Positions 23,499 through 34,771 are shown, counted from the first letter of the stretch. The stretch is DNA of 64,000 nt from Galdieria partita (GCA_025991245.1 BQMJ01000016.1:124001-188000), one strand, 5' to 3'. Program-made: numbers and translations. Notes: generated by a model not told the origin, from the letters alone.

Positions 23499-26400
23499 CT
23501 ATCGGAAATAGGCGTATAAAATATCATCCATCATTTCTCCTCGACCTACTCTACAAATATCGGAAACAAAACATCGAAACATTCCTTTGGAAACAGATTC
23601 TGGTGTCTGTGAGTATAAGTTCACATATTCTAACAACATGGACTCGAAGGCTTTTCTCATTTCCACGGTGAATTTACAAGGTTGACTAGACTCTATGGCT
23701 TGTTGTATCCAAATGGATAATGAAGACTGTAGACGGAACAATGCTATCCATTGACAAAAAGATAAAAGTAAGTTGCACAAGTAACGTATCAAACGTGAAG
23801 GTATTCCTCCACCAACAGCATAGACAATTCCTTGTAACAATAAAGGGACAAAACTACAAAGTTTCTCATCCAATGCGAATCGTGAAGTATCTAATTGATT
23901 CCAAGATTCCAACAACTGGGACCAGAAACGAAGACTAGACATACAGGCATTTGCATCCGATAAGTAAAAGCCCAACAGTAAAATGGGAAACATTTGCTCT
24001 GAACAGGATAACAAAATCGTTGGATAATATAAAACGAGTATTTCAGATAATCTACAACATTCAGCTATCAAATCTTGTCTTTCACAAGCACCAGAAATGG
24101 AATATTCAGAAATACATCGATGACAAGTGTTCCAAACTCCTGATACTACTTGTAATACACATTCTTGAGAGTTGCTTGCATTAGGATCCAATAAAGGAAT
24201 CAATTGAATGCAGCCATGAATCCAGCAAGCTTCACCATCACTTTTCGCAAAAATACTTTGAAGAATATTTAAAATTTGGATAACAACATTCTGGTCTACA
24301 GAATTGCTCGCAGGAATATGTGAATCAACTTTGTTACATTCCAAACCTTGAACAAAAACTTTACACAACTCTGGAGCAATCAATTCATGAGAAGCAAAGT
24401 GATGACCCAATAACACAAAATTTTCCAGTCTGTCACATATGACTCGACAACTAATACGAGGTTCGTCAAGTCCACTAAAGATTACCGAAATCATACTCAA
24501 CACTTCCACAATAGTCCTTGGATCTTGTGAAACACTCAATTGAGAGTATAAAGACCGCATAGTTGTTTCTAAATAACTTAAACAAGGTTGCAAAATGACA
24601 TAAACAGAACGAAATCGTTCTTCTTCATTCTCCATACTGGCTATCATTCTAGCCAAGGCTTCTATGGTCGGTTTGTACACTGAAAAATTGCTGTCAATAG
24701 AATCCATCGCTTGTAACAGAGCTTCAGCATAAGGTAATAACCTTTTAGGAGAGGAATATGACCAAGTTCTTAATAAAATTGAGGCTTCTCTTGGAATTGT
24801 TTTCAAACACAAAGGTAAAATGTTCATAATAGGTTGGAACAATGTGTTTTCCAACGACTCTTCCAGTAAGACAGAAGAAAATGCGTTAAATAACCTTAAA
24901 ACGGCAATTTTCAAGTAATTGGGAGAATTTTCATACAACACTTGTAAAGCAAACTGAAATAAAACAGCAGTGGACTGAACCACAATAGCTTGTTGTACCT
25001 TGGGATGCATATCTGAATGAAAACTCGTCTTGTTCTTTGTATTTTCTATACATGCCGAAGCAGCACCAGTCAATACAAAGAATGCCGATTCAAGACTTAA
25101 ATAGGAATGAGAAGTTGTCCAATATTCGTCAAAAAAGTGAATCATACGACTCACATCTCCCACTGCTTTGGCAAGTTCGATTGCAGCTTCGAATGTTGTC
25201 TCTCTCAATTGTTGAAACTCTTCTACTGAAGAATCCCCTTCTGGATTCTTAGCTGCGACATTATTTATGGCAAATAAAATGGTTTCATTGGAAGCAGTAC
25301 AAATATAAATAAAATGCTTAAGAAGAAGATTGTTAGTTGCTAAACAAACAACCTTCAATAAACTGCTTACTTGAAAACATTCTTGAAAGAAAATGTAAAG
25401 TTGCTCAATATTACAATGTGATCCTATTTGGCCATTCACTTTAAGATGATAAAAACTGTTGGCAAAATATGAAACTCCTTCCAATGCTGCCAAAGTTGCA
25501 TTATGTATTCCACTTTGGAGTCCAAACATTAATAAATCACATAGTTCTAAAACTGCCGCCACTTTGTCTGTTTCTTCCGATGGACAATCAGAATACTGAA
25601 AATTCTCTTGTTTTATAAGCAAATCTGTGTTGGCTTCTACAATGGAAACTGCAACTTCCAAAGCTGCATGCACCATAGATACGTACTCCGAGTTTGCGTG
25701 TACCTTTCGTGCAGCTGCTTATTTAACAGAAAGTATCCATCAGTAGAATTCTACAAATGCATTCATTATTCTTCTTACCCTTTAATAAAGAGAGCAGAGA
25801 TGAACAGGTTTGCAATATGGAACTTGTTGATACACCACCCCTATACATAAGGAAATTTCAACTTATTCTCAATATTTGAGACTTTTCAACTGGACAATTA
25901 CCTGCCAACATCATCAGAAAGGGCATCAGCAACTTCATATATCAGGTCAGCATCTTCGAAAATACTGCATAGAATATCTGCTGTACTACCTCTCGTTACA
26001 TATACATTCCAGCTCTTCAAACAATAAATGCAATCTTTTTTCAATGAATAACTACTTATAGGAAAGCTTGCATGGCTATGAGAGTGATTATCTTCCAGGC
26101 TTGCACGATACAGTTCGGAAGAGACATCACTGCAAACCTTAGATGCCTTGTTCTTCAACCAAGCTCTTCGTTCTGCGTCTTCTCCACTTCCATAAGAAGG
26201 AATATTTTCCACTTCTTCAAGGAATATTAAATACATAAGAGGTGTAATGTGTTGTTCTTTACCCAACTCTACAAAAGTATTCCACCAGTGCTCCAACAAC
26301 TCTTCCATAGCAACGTCGCTATCTAAGGAAAAGAGAAGAATGCAACAACTCGCAGCTTTGCAACATCTTTCAATGGCAGAATGATTGACTTTCTTGTTGC

Positions 26401-26728
26401 AGCTTTCTATTAATAACTGCTTTGTCAACTCTACTACATTTTGTCTATGTTGCTTGTCGAAGGAATCATACTTGGTTCTTATCCAGTCCTCCAACATTGT
26501 ACCTGCAAACTGAAACATAAAAGATAGCAGTTGATTGTGAAAAGGTCCTTTGGAAATGAACCAATCCTTGTTAGTCAGAAACTGGCAGAATAATAATAGT
26601 TGAGTGGGTTGCTGCCGGACACTTCTCAAAAACTCGTCTGCTTCTCTGTAGTCTGAAGAAGAAGCTGAAGGTTCGCATAAAATGGAAAGTGCGTTGAGTA
26701 TATTGTGCAAAATACTCTCTTGTTCCAT
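23499..26728 (-). CDS. Importin-beta family receptor, transportin-3/importin-13 (Mtr10) type
   Basis: Three exons, 26728-25902, 25840-25779 (62 nt) and 25717-23499, with 61-nt introns; 1035 residues. The N-terminus resembles the Mtr10/TNPO3/IPO13 branch (helical repeats, ADEFLRSVRQQ, FLTNKDWF, MFQFAGTMLEDWI) and the rest is a run of HEAT-like amphipathic helices to the stop. Small exon 2 was found by joining frames and restores a continuous helix (SSILQTCSSLLSLLK). These receptors move SR proteins, tRNA or other cargo with Ran-GTP. Exact cargo class is not readable; IPO13 and TNPO3 cannot be separated by eye. Confidence 0.8.
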
Positions 26729-26828
26729 GTTAGGAAGTCTTCTATAACGAACACTTGCTAAAGGGTTTCAGATCCTATTGGAAATATTTATGTTTGACAA
26801 TTCATGGAGTGAAAAACAATTTGCCTAT

Positions 26829-27848
26829 TCATAGACGAGTTTCGACGCTCCTTGTTTGTGAAACTTCTCCATCCACTACAACAGCATCCAAAGACTTCGT
26901 GCGAGGCAAATGTGTTTTTTGTTGTCTTTCCAAATATCTTTCATATAAGCGCAAACGGATTCTTTCAAAAGATTGCATAACTACTTCCTTTGATATTGTT
27001 TCAGGATCCTGAACTGATTGAATCTGTTCTCTATTGGGCTGTGTATTATAAACAGTATGACCTGCTGCCATAAATAATGGTAGTGTCTGAGGTGAAGAAT
27101 CAACATTTCCAGAATTCAACTGTACAGAACTGAGATGCTGTGTGGAACCTGAACGAGTACGTTCATGATCCGTCAATCGAACCGTCTCATTACAAAGAGG
27201 ACAACGAGTTCCATAACTTAGCCAATGTGTGATACAATGCACATGAAAAGCATGCCCGCAAGGAAGCAATCTCAAATGACCATCTTTTTCTACGACTTCT
27301 AAGCAAACTGCACAAACACCATCAGGTAATATATGTTGCCCTAAAAAGTAATATTTTAAACGTTCTGTTCTGGCACCTGTTGTTTCTGCTTCACTGTTTC
27401 GCTCACATTCTGTGAACCAACTAGTGGTTCGATAGACAACGTCAACATTGTCAACCACCTTCTCTTCCAGTGCTAGTTGTTCCTTAGTTGCAACTGGCGA
27501 AGGAGGTTCTAAATACGCTTTTTGTTCTACTTGTGTCGGAGTAAGAACTTCTTCGTCCTCTTCCCAGAATAAGAGAGGTGTTTCAAGAGGCCCTTTGTAT
27601 ATTATTTCGGGACAATAAATTTCCACTTCATAAGCAGACAGCCCTTTCTCTCTTCTTCGAGCTGCTCTCGACATTGTTCTTCTTCTGTGTGCTCTCACGT
27701 TGGATGGTGAGTCTAAGAAGCCTCTCAAACCTCTCCTCCTTCGAATGTGGTTATTGATAGAACAGCCTACTCCAGTAAGTATCATAGCCGCAATAGAAAC
27801 AGAAAAGCACGCAAGTATAATTTCCGCAGGTGAGGCATTTGCAGACAT
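26829..27848 (-). CDS. RING-H2 finger membrane protein (putative E3 ubiquitin ligase)
   Basis: Single exon, 339 residues. An N-terminal hydrophobic segment (ILACFSVSIAAMILTGVGC) is followed by an Arg-rich stretch, then a C3H2C3 RING: CAVCLEVVEKDG, LPCGHAFHVHC, WLSYGTRCPLC. The layout (one membrane span, then RING-H2) is that of ATL- and TMEM-type ligases. The C-terminus is Gln/Ser-rich. The start is the first ATG (27848); a TTG lies upstream in frame. Substrate unknown. Confidence 0.85.
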   Translation of the reverse strand: MSANASPAEIILACFSVSIAAMILTGVGCSINNHIRRRRGLRGFLDSPSNVRAHRRRTMSRAARRREKGLSAYEVEIYCPEIIYKGPLETPLLFWEEDEEVLTPTQVEQKAYLEPPSPVATKEQLALEEKVVDNVDVVYRTTSWFTECERNSEAETTGARTERLKYYFLGQHILPDGVCAVCLEVVEKDGHLRLLPCGHAFHVHCITHWLSYGTRCPLCNETVRLTDHERTRSGSTQHLSSVQLNSGNVDSSPQTLPLFMAAGHTVYNTQPNREQIQSVQDPETISKEVVMQSFERIRLRLYERYLERQQKTHLPRTKSLDAVVVDGEVSQTRSVETRL

Positions 27849-27939
27849 AGAAATATACAAAAAGTTTATTCTCTAACAAACACGAGACAACACAATCCCC
27901 CCACGAAAGAAGATTGACAACTTTGAAAATATTTGTCCT

Positions 27940-28537
27940 TCACCAATGATTCATTTTGTAAGAAGCTTCTCTAGGTAACACTATCTGCCTTCTTATAAAC
28001 TCCAGAGGTATCCCATCAGGGTCTTCTATAGTAGCTACTTCTACAACTTCCCCGCCGATAACCTTGAAAGCTTGTTACAAGCAATACATTTCAAAGTCTC
28101 ATCTACCTGTTGTCCAGGAAACGCTTTCATATGTAAAATTCCACCATTGCGACGTCGAATATCTAATAGATAAGACTCCAGATCTATACAAGCCTTTCCA
28201 ATTATGTTGGGAAACTAACGAGAATTGTGTCATGATACTCACTTTGGTAACATCGAAAACTAAGATACAACTATTCCATATTGTAAGGGCATCCTTCTTC
28301 TTTGAGAATAAACCAATATCTTCAATCAGCTCTAACCGCATACCCATTCCTTGTAAGAAACATGCACGAAGACGTTCCTGTTATCAATACTGTCAAATAA
28401 TGATTGGTGTTTTTGAGTAAAAAAGTGACAACCTTGGTCATAAACTTTTCCATAAGTATAAATCCAAGAATACCATAAAACGCCAAAGATTTCTCTATAT
28501 CAGTCACATAAATACTATCTAAAGAATCAAAGTGTTC
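27940..28537 (-). CDS. VOC (glyoxalase/dioxygenase fold) protein, first exon unresolved
   Basis: Four supported exons: up to 28433, 28377-28243, 28193-28107 and 28062-27940, with introns of 55, 49 and 44 nt. The reading gives IYVTDIEKSLAFYGILGF, then MGMRLELIEDIGLF, RNGGILHMKAFPG and IGGEVVEVATIEDPDGIPLEF, the alternating strands of a vicinal-oxygen-chelate module; the late Glu in DPDGIPLEF is a usual metal position. No ATG precedes the first exon before an in-frame stop at 28538-28540, so a short 5' exon is missing from this model, perhaps near 28550-28610. Substrate unknown. Confidence 0.68.
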
Positions 28538-28598
28538 TCATTCTAGAATAAGAGAATCTTGCCTTATATGATGGAGACCGACACAATTGGAAGAATAG

Positions 28599-29379
28599 TT
28601 ACATATTGGAGGCATGTAAACCATCTTGTATCTTATGAAACCTCTCGAACGTCTAAAACTGTTCAACAAATGAATAAACTATTTCCAACATACATACTCA
28701 GGATAAGATTGACATTCAAAACCTAAAATGGAATAGAATCCCATCTCATGAGGAAATGCTTTGACGTAAATAGCGCCTTGGTTGAATAAATTCCACCTAA
28801 GAATTGTCTGTATTAAGGATCTTCCTATTCCTTGACCTAATCAATACAACATATTTTAAAAAGAATGTTAAATATAACACTTAAAATTGCACCTCGAAAC
28901 TCGGGTAAAACAGCGACTCTGTCAATCTCCACATTGGCACTTTTGATAATATATCGACCAGCAGCAACTACTTGTTTATTCTTTCGACCTATCAAACAGA
29001 CCGTATTGCTTGCAAAATCTGATTCATCCGGAATAGTTAACGATAAAGACTCCAATTCAGGTTCTGTATCAATTACAGTTTTCCATATCTTCAAAGCTGC
29101 CTCCCACTCTAAATGGTCTTTTATTCTAGCAACTTCAATTGGTGAAAAGCTTTGAAGACTCTGATACTGTTGACTATTCTCTTCAATAAGAAAAAAATAG
29201 GGATTCCTTTCGATAACTTCACCACAACATTTTACAACTCCCCAGAAAGGAAGAGCAACATTATTCTGGAATAATTTAGCTCTTTTACAAGTTTCAGTTT
29301 TAACTTTGGAGAAAACTGAATAGTAGGACGACAAAAAAACACTGGTCGATACAAAGCAATCCGATAAAACGCTATCCAT
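28599..29379 (-). CDS. GNAT-family N-acetyltransferase
   Basis: Three exons, 29379-28893, 28836-28694 and 28652-28599, with introns of 56 and 41 nt; 227 residues. The C-terminal half has the GNAT core: VEIDRVAVLPEFRG joined across intron 1 to QGIGRSLIQTIL (acetyl-CoA loop R/Q-x-x-G-x-G/A), then AFPHEMGFYSILGFE, the usual beta5-alpha4 region. The N-terminal ~60 residues are variable and may be a targeting sequence. It resembles small YjcF/GNAT enzymes acting on amines or metabolites; substrate unknown. The stop is only about 60 bp before the VOC coding region on the same strand. Confidence 0.82.
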
Positions 29380-29673
29380 AAGAGATATCTCCAAAAATCC
29401 ACAAAAGATGATTTGTAGATTTTTCGTCTCGAATAGTAGACATTTCAAAGGCTTACATCAATATTCAATAAAGTGAAACTACATAAAGAAGAGAAGATAT
29501 GAAGCTTAGGGCTTCTTCCAAACAATTTCAAAGTGGAAACAAGCAATCATATCCTTTTCATTTCAGAAAGAGAAGAAAAGAGACATTATTCTAAAATATT
29601 CAATCAGGAAGGGTTCATAATATCTCCTAAACGCTTTATTGAAGTAAAGTTGTTCGTTGGTCTATATAAACAG

Positions 29674-30472
29674 TCAAATTTTGTCGTCTTCACAAAGTTT
29701 TGCAATTTGACTCGCAAGATGATGCATTGGCAATCCCATTACATTGAAATAACAACCATGAATACTCTAACCATCCATCATAAAGTTTATCAACTCTGTA
29801 TAAAACTTCTAAAGTTACCTTTACAAAAGAACCACCTATACCTTGTATACCATACGCACCAGATTTATCCATAGGCTCACCAGTTCTTACATATGAAATG
29901 ATTTCTAAAGCACCAATTGTTGCCATTTCAACCCTATTCAACAACCTATGAGTATATTCTACACCAACTTACTGTACATACTCAGTGGTTTCACTGAAAC
30001 TAATCAGACGCCACTCTCCCATACAACTTTTCCAATACAAACAAACACCACTATGGACAAGATGCTTTCTACCACTCAAAAGTTGTAGCATTTCGACCGC
30101 TGAAGCTTCTGATTCTGGTTTCTCAAGAACTCGGCCACCTATTTCAACCTATGAGTATATTCAATCAGGCAACCATTCACAACAACATAAACGACTTACC
30201 ACAGTATCTGCACCAATAATAAGATCAATATTCGAAACTTGCTTTCTCTCTGTACATAACCGTTCAAAAACGTTTGAAGCCTTGTTCTTTGCATTTTCTA
30301 TTGCATATGCAGCAGGACTAGGATACCTTTGAGGATCCAGATTCTCAAGAAAAGAAGAAGGAAGCACTTCAAATGGTAACTTGAGCAGCCTTAGTATTTC
30401 CTCTCTTCGGGGTGAACGGCTAGCTAACACAATACGTTTCTTTTCTAGCTTTGAAAGATACTGAATAAGCAT
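29674..30472 (-). CDS. Maf/HAM1-like nucleotide pyrophosphatase (Maf family)
   Basis: Four exons, 30472-30200, 30148-29973, 29933-29819 and 29766-29674, with introns of 51, 39 and 52 nt; 218 residues. Family marks in order: [68 protein letters not shown] and CYFNVMGLP. Maf proteins hydrolyse non-canonical NTPs (dTTP/UTP or m7GTP) to the monophosphate. The 39-nt intron is the shortest found and has an additional in-frame AG acceptor 12 nt upstream, which would add four residues. The start is the first ATG. Confidence 0.9.
29942..30162. repeat. Two copies of an 18-bp direct repeat in Maf gene introns
   Basis: CAACCTATGAGTATATTC occurs at 29942-29959 and 30145-30162. On the coding strand each copy ends an intron with ...ACTCATAG. 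Copy 1 (intron 1) is the true acceptor; copy 2 lies 12 nt before the acceptor used in intron 2. Confidence 0.8.
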
Positions 30473-31486
30473 CTTTGAATAGCAAAATTGGCAATAATTT
30501 TTCAACTATATACTAAGATCAAAAACAACTCATACAATGAAAGAGAATACTGCATATAAGTGTCCTTCGTAAATTTGCTCAAACCACAACAGCTTACAAA
30601 AGGTTAATCCTAATTGCGTTGGAGAATTCTAATGTTTCTAAGGAGATTTTGTAATCTTCCGAAAAGAAAGTGGTAATTGAAAGAAGCCAACTGATTGATT
30701 ACATGAAAGCATTGGAAGAGACCACTTTCTATTCTGATTCTATAAAAATGTGGTCTAATGAAAGTTCTCCTGCGGAGATCTTTACAGTGAAAAGTTTTCC
30801 AACATAATAACATGCAATCTTTGAGAAAAATTTGTTTAAAGATGGATTATTCTGGCATTCATTTCAAGTACCCCAAAAACTTTGATTATTCATTCAATTT
30901 GACAGTATAGATCAGAGTTACTAGAACATTGATAGCAACAAGAAGATAACTGTCATTGAGAAAACAAGATAGTTACTGCAACATTGACTAAAAGAAGTTC
31001 TTCTACGGTATGATTTCAGTTCTCCTATATCGAGTCTAGAAATACAAAGTATTCTTCACAACGTTTTGTTTTTATATGAATAGAAGTCTAACGACTTGTA
31101 AATTAGAACGAGTAAATTCACCGACATGAAGCAATATTGTATGTCAATGACACAAGTCCTATAAATTTTCCAGATATGTCCAACTTTGCAAATGTTTTGT
31201 AAAAATGTTTCTTATCGTATAGCATTACTCCATGAACATGCCAGAAGGAACCATTCCTATTCAAAGTAACTAAGCTTTTGTCATGGAATAAAGGATTCTG
31301 AAGCTGTTGATGTATACATGACTACACTACCTTCTCAAAGAACCTCTTCAAGTTGCAACAATTGTCGTTAATAATTGAAACAAAGTTTAATCGTTCTAAA
31401 AGTCGTAGGAATATTATCTTTCCCAATAATTTCACTTATCTAGATAGAAACCAAGGACAAAGCGAACTTCTAGAAGAGGAGAGTTT

Positions 31487-31494
31487 TATAAAAG
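31487..31494 (+). promoter_or_regulatory. Candidate TATA box upstream of the amino-acid permease
   Basis: TATAAAAG followed by GGCG stands out in otherwise mixed AT-rich sequence about 380 bp before the permease ATG. It matches the TATA consensus, but the long distance would require a long leader or a 5' UTR intron. Confidence 0.3.
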
Positions 31495-31660
31495 GGCGTA
31501 TTCTATTAATAAAAGAAGTTAGTTTCACTTTCTCCATTCTTTTAGCAAAGATCTTCTTCGGTTCTTCATTATTCAAATTACTTGAAGTTCAAATAGAAAT
31601 ATGGTTCCTTCATGAAAGCTTGATCAATATAATCTGAATAACTTGACAGCCGCCGAGATC

Positions 31661-31694
31661 ATTTCTCCAGAGCGACGGGGATCATTGGAGAAAT
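31661..31694. repeat. Inverted repeat, 9-bp arms, upstream of the permease
   Basis: ATTTCTCCA at 31661-31669 and TGGAGAAAT at 31686-31694 are exact reverse complements separated by 16 bases; GATC flanks both sides. It lies about 180 bp before the permease start and could be an RNA hairpin or a dimer binding site. Confidence 0.45.
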
Positions 31695-31871
31695 GCGATC
31701 AGCCAATTATATTCCATATTAGATCAGAAAGAATTCATGTGGGCCAATTGTCCTTTAGACAGTTGAGAAATACACCCACTTTGTCCAAAATGAGGCCTTT
31801 AAAAGATCAGCTCAAAGTGGTGGATAGAGATGACAAATTGCATTTGACGTCGAGGAAAGTGTCTTAGTACT

Positions 31872-33293
31872 ATGAAGGCTTCTAATGAGATTCAACCGAC
31901 TTTGAGCCAAGTTCAAAATAAGAATGGTGCTTCATATAACCCCGACAAATTTGTGGATGACTTGGAGGGTTTGCAAAATGAAATACCTCAAGGAGAAACT
32001 GAGTTTCAGTTCGAGAGAGAGAAGGAACCTGCTGAAGCGCAGTTAGAAGATGTTTTTGAGCCACCAAGGAGAACTCATTGGGTAATGACTACATTCCTTA
32101 TGATCAGTTACTTGGTAGGGGTTGGAGTACTTTCTCTTCCATCAGCCTTTGTTTCACTTGGTTGGGTTCCGGGAGTATTGTTGTTAACTGGTATTGTTTT
32201 TATTACAACTGTTACTGGTTTATATATGTGGAAACTGCATATGAAATATCCTCACATACGTAGTTACGGTGCTATGTATTATCACTTTTTTGGACGTGCT
32301 GGTCAAATCATTGGAGGGACTCTGACCTACCTAATGTTCTTTGGTATTATGACTGCAGACTTTCTTACTGCAGCTCTTTCTTGGAAGAGTCTGTTTCAAG
32401 GCCATCATGTCTGTGTTACAGTGTGGTTTGTGATTCCTTTTGTTGTTGCACTGGTGGTTGGACAATTGCGAAGTCTTCATGGTATTTCTTGGGTTGCTTT
32501 TGTTGGTGCTTTGTGCATATTCCTTCCCATAGTAATGACATGTAGCAGAGTACCTGAACTTTCAAAAGGTGCTCATGCATATACCACAATCGCTGGAGAT
32601 AGTTTTGTCAATGGCGTTATCGCAATGACAGATATTGTCTTTGCTTTTGCAGGACATTTGATTTTTTATGAATTTATGGCTGAAATGAAAGAAGTTCGTG
32701 ACTTTCCAAAAGCACTTATCGTATCGCAGTTGGTTGGTTTCGTGTTTTGCATGTTTACGGCAGCATTTGTTTACGTGTACTTGGGAAATACGAGCATTTT
32801 ACAGAGCCCAGTAACTTTAAGTCTTCCACATGATACATTACGTGATGCTATTAACGTCATCTTAATTATTCACGTAACAGCTCCAAGTGTGATGGGAGGA
32901 AATGTTCTAACTCGAGCAGTCCAACGTTGGTTGCAGTGTTGGGGTCGACGAAAGTTTGAAGACAATTCCCTTCCACAACGAGTTTCATTCTTCTTTTGGT
33001 CTCTTTTGGTATATGGAGCAGGTTTCCTTGTTGCCTGTGCTATTCCATTCTTTAATGAATTGATTGGACTCCTTGCTGCATTGGTTGGTTCCAGTAATAG
33101 TTTTGGAATGCCTGCTATCATGTATTTGATTCAGTTCCGAAAATCAACAAGTTGGTGGAACTGGATATTGGCACTTTCATGTATTGCCATTGGATATTCA
33201 TTACTGGGTATTGGCAGTTATGCAGGAGTTTATACGATTATTCAAGCAGTTGGAGATCATGGAACTCCATTTTCTTGTGATAGGGTTATCTAA
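31872..33293 (+). CDS. Amino-acid/auxin permease family transporter (AAAP)
   Basis: Single exon, 473 residues. A charged cytosolic N-terminus of ~65 residues precedes TM1, VGVGVLSLPSAFVSLGW, the hallmark of AAAP (Aa_trans) transporters, and about ten further hydrophobic segments. FAFAGHLIFYEFMAEMK corresponds to the conserved FaF.gH....e...mk.p motif of plant amino-acid permeases. They import neutral or cationic amino acids with protons. Substrate unknown. The permease converges with the FMC1-like gene (87 bp). Confidence 0.88.
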   Translation: MKASNEIQPTLSQVQNKNGASYNPDKFVDDLEGLQNEIPQGETEFQFEREKEPAEAQLEDVFEPPRRTHWVMTTFLMISYLVGVGVLSLPSAFVSLGWVPGVLLLTGIVFITTVTGLYMWKLHMKYPHIRSYGAMYYHFFGRAGQIIGGTLTYLMFFGIMTADFLTAALSWKSLFQGHHVCVTVWFVIPFVVALVVGQLRSLHGISWVAFVGALCIFLPIVMTCSRVPELSKGAHAYTTIAGDSFVNGVIAMTDIVFAFAGHLIFYEFMAEMKEVRDFPKALIVSQLVGFVFCMFTAAFVYVYLGNTSILQSPVTLSLPHDTLRDAINVILIIHVTAPSVMGGNVLTRAVQRWLQCWGRRKFEDNSLPQRVSFFFWSLLVYGAGFLVACAIPFFNELIGLLAALVGSSNSFGMPAIMYLIQFRKSTSWWNWILALSCIAIGYSLLGIGSYAGVYTIIQAVGDHGTPFSCDRVI

Positions 33294-33380
33294 AGGCTAT
33301 TACTATAACAAGTGAGAAATTTTTGTAGCGAAATAAAAGCAACAGATCGATTGAAATATGAAACGATTTTCACAATACGT

Positions 33381-33843
33381 TCAGTCCTTCTTGAAGCCTT
33401 TTTGTTCAGTACCATCAAACCCAAACGGAACCTAAACAACAAAACCTTGAGTTATCCACTAATGGATATCGATGTATTTTATCATATTACCTCCAAACCA
33501 ACGCGTCGTGCACTTCGTTCTATTCTTTGACGTTCAATATTTTCCACTCCAATATCGTTGGCTTTCAACACCTCCTATCGTGTGTTCTGCTCGTTGCAAT
33601 TGCAAACAAAACAAGACACCATACCTGATATTCTTGTACAGCTTTCACCAAAGTTTCCCATTCCTTGACCAATTGTGAAAAAGTCTCACTTGGTACAGAA
33701 GAGCCAAACTGCAGTCCTCGAGCACCATCTTCTACTTGGCCCTGATAAACTTTTCTTAAAAACTTGGTTTCCTCTCCTGCATACTTGTTGGAAGACAAAT
33801 ATCTTACAACTTTTGTTAAAAGTAACTTGATTTTACCCTTCAT
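33381..33843 (-). CDS. FMC1-like mitochondrial protein (LYR-related)
   Basis: Three exons, 33843-33625, 33574-33491 and 33431-33381, with introns of 50 and 59 nt; 117 residues. The C-terminus IERSARRVGLEVP followed by FGFDG matches the ending of FMC1 (human: ESAGLVGLKLP), a small helical factor needed for assembly of the F1 part of mitochondrial ATP synthase. The first helix (LLLTKVVRYLSS) fits the family's first helix but the LYR tripeptide is not obvious. The call rests mainly on the C-terminal motif and size. Confidence 0.66.
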
Positions 33844-34026
33844 AGCTTCATGTGAGTTCAAACTGCAATTTCCAAATACTATAATGATTGAGAATGCATA
33901 TGATGACTAGTAAAACTATGATAGTAACATGATGAATATATAGTAGAAACTTTCCTATTGTATCCCCTACACAAGAGATAAGTGCAATGTAGTGCCATGT
34001 TATTCTGAGTTTTGATAGCCTCAGGG

Positions 34027-34754
34027 ATGTCTCTCTTGTTTCTGTCATTGTTAACAATCAAACACTGCAACTGTTATCATCGACAAGTAAAACAGAGTGT
34101 GATATTAGACAACAATAGATTGGCTTTAAAAAGAAGTTTCTATTCTCCTTTTCTAGTTTCTGTACCGCGTGCTTATTTCTATGGAAACCTGTCGTCATGT
34201 CGCACTCAACACACATATCAAACTTGGTCGATGTGCGAACAAAAGCAAATAGAAATACAAAAAACCATCAAAACGAATGGTGGATGGATGTTTGAAGTTG
34301 AAGTAAACAACAATCAACAACTTTCTAGGTATTGTATATTTCTTGAATAGTTTCACCAAGCTAAACCCACAAAGGCACACGGTATTATTAGGAAAGGGTT
34401 TATTTGAAGAACTTGTTGATCGTACAGATAATAATACACCTGAAACGGTTATTACCACTGTTTTCAATTACTTGATAGTAGGTTGTCTGTAGTTAGATAG
34501 GGTAGTTGACTAAAGCGTCGTGATCATATATGTGACTTGTTAGGAACGAAACGTTGTGTTGAAAAATACACAAGGAGTATTTGACTCTTCACAGTTTCCA
34601 ATCAACTATTTCTCAGTGAGACAAGTAAGTTTGATTTATTTTGTACATTGTTTCCTATATGTTTCAATCTTTCCTATGCTAGTTGTTCTATTTCTATCCG
34701 GATTGCAAGGAATATCTAAAACAGACTCTTGCTAGTACTAGAATAAACCAGTAA
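34027..34754 (+). CDS. Unidentified four-exon gene
   Basis: Exons 34027-34302, 34361-34477, 34544-34624 and 34683-34754, with introns of 58, 66 and 58 nt, all in phase 0; 181 residues. No family recognised. The N-terminus is hydrophobic then basic (MSLLFLSLLTIKHCN), so it may be a signal or bipartite targeting sequence. The mature part starts about residue 80 (WMFEVELNPQRHTVLLGKG) and ends with VRQLFYFYPDCKEYLKQTL. Three consecutive splices keep the frame open without a stop, which is why I believe it is real. The gene converges with sestrin; their stops are 17 bp apart. Confidence 0.6.
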
Positions 34755-34771
34755 GAGTCAGCGTAGTATAC

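Larger units (their letters stand above)
30473..31871. other. 1.4-kb intergenic region without a supported gene
   Basis: The longest gene-poor stretch in the window. Several short open frames exist (30610-30813 minus, 31353-31637 plus, 31643-31867 plus) but none shows a family motif. The last 225 bases before the permease are less AT-rich and open in one frame (75 codons), starting only at TTG; they might be leader or an unrecognised exon. It should contain the permease promoter and the 5' region of the Maf gene. Confidence 0.5.

Noticed and set aside
23720-24184. Plus-strand frames opposite the importin-type gene
   Set aside because: Lys/Asn/Ile-rich antisense translation of helical repeats; no family.
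31643-31867. 75-codon frame just before the permease considered as an N-terminal exon
   Set aside because: No donor/acceptor pair joins it to the permease frame, and the permease already has a normal N-terminus.
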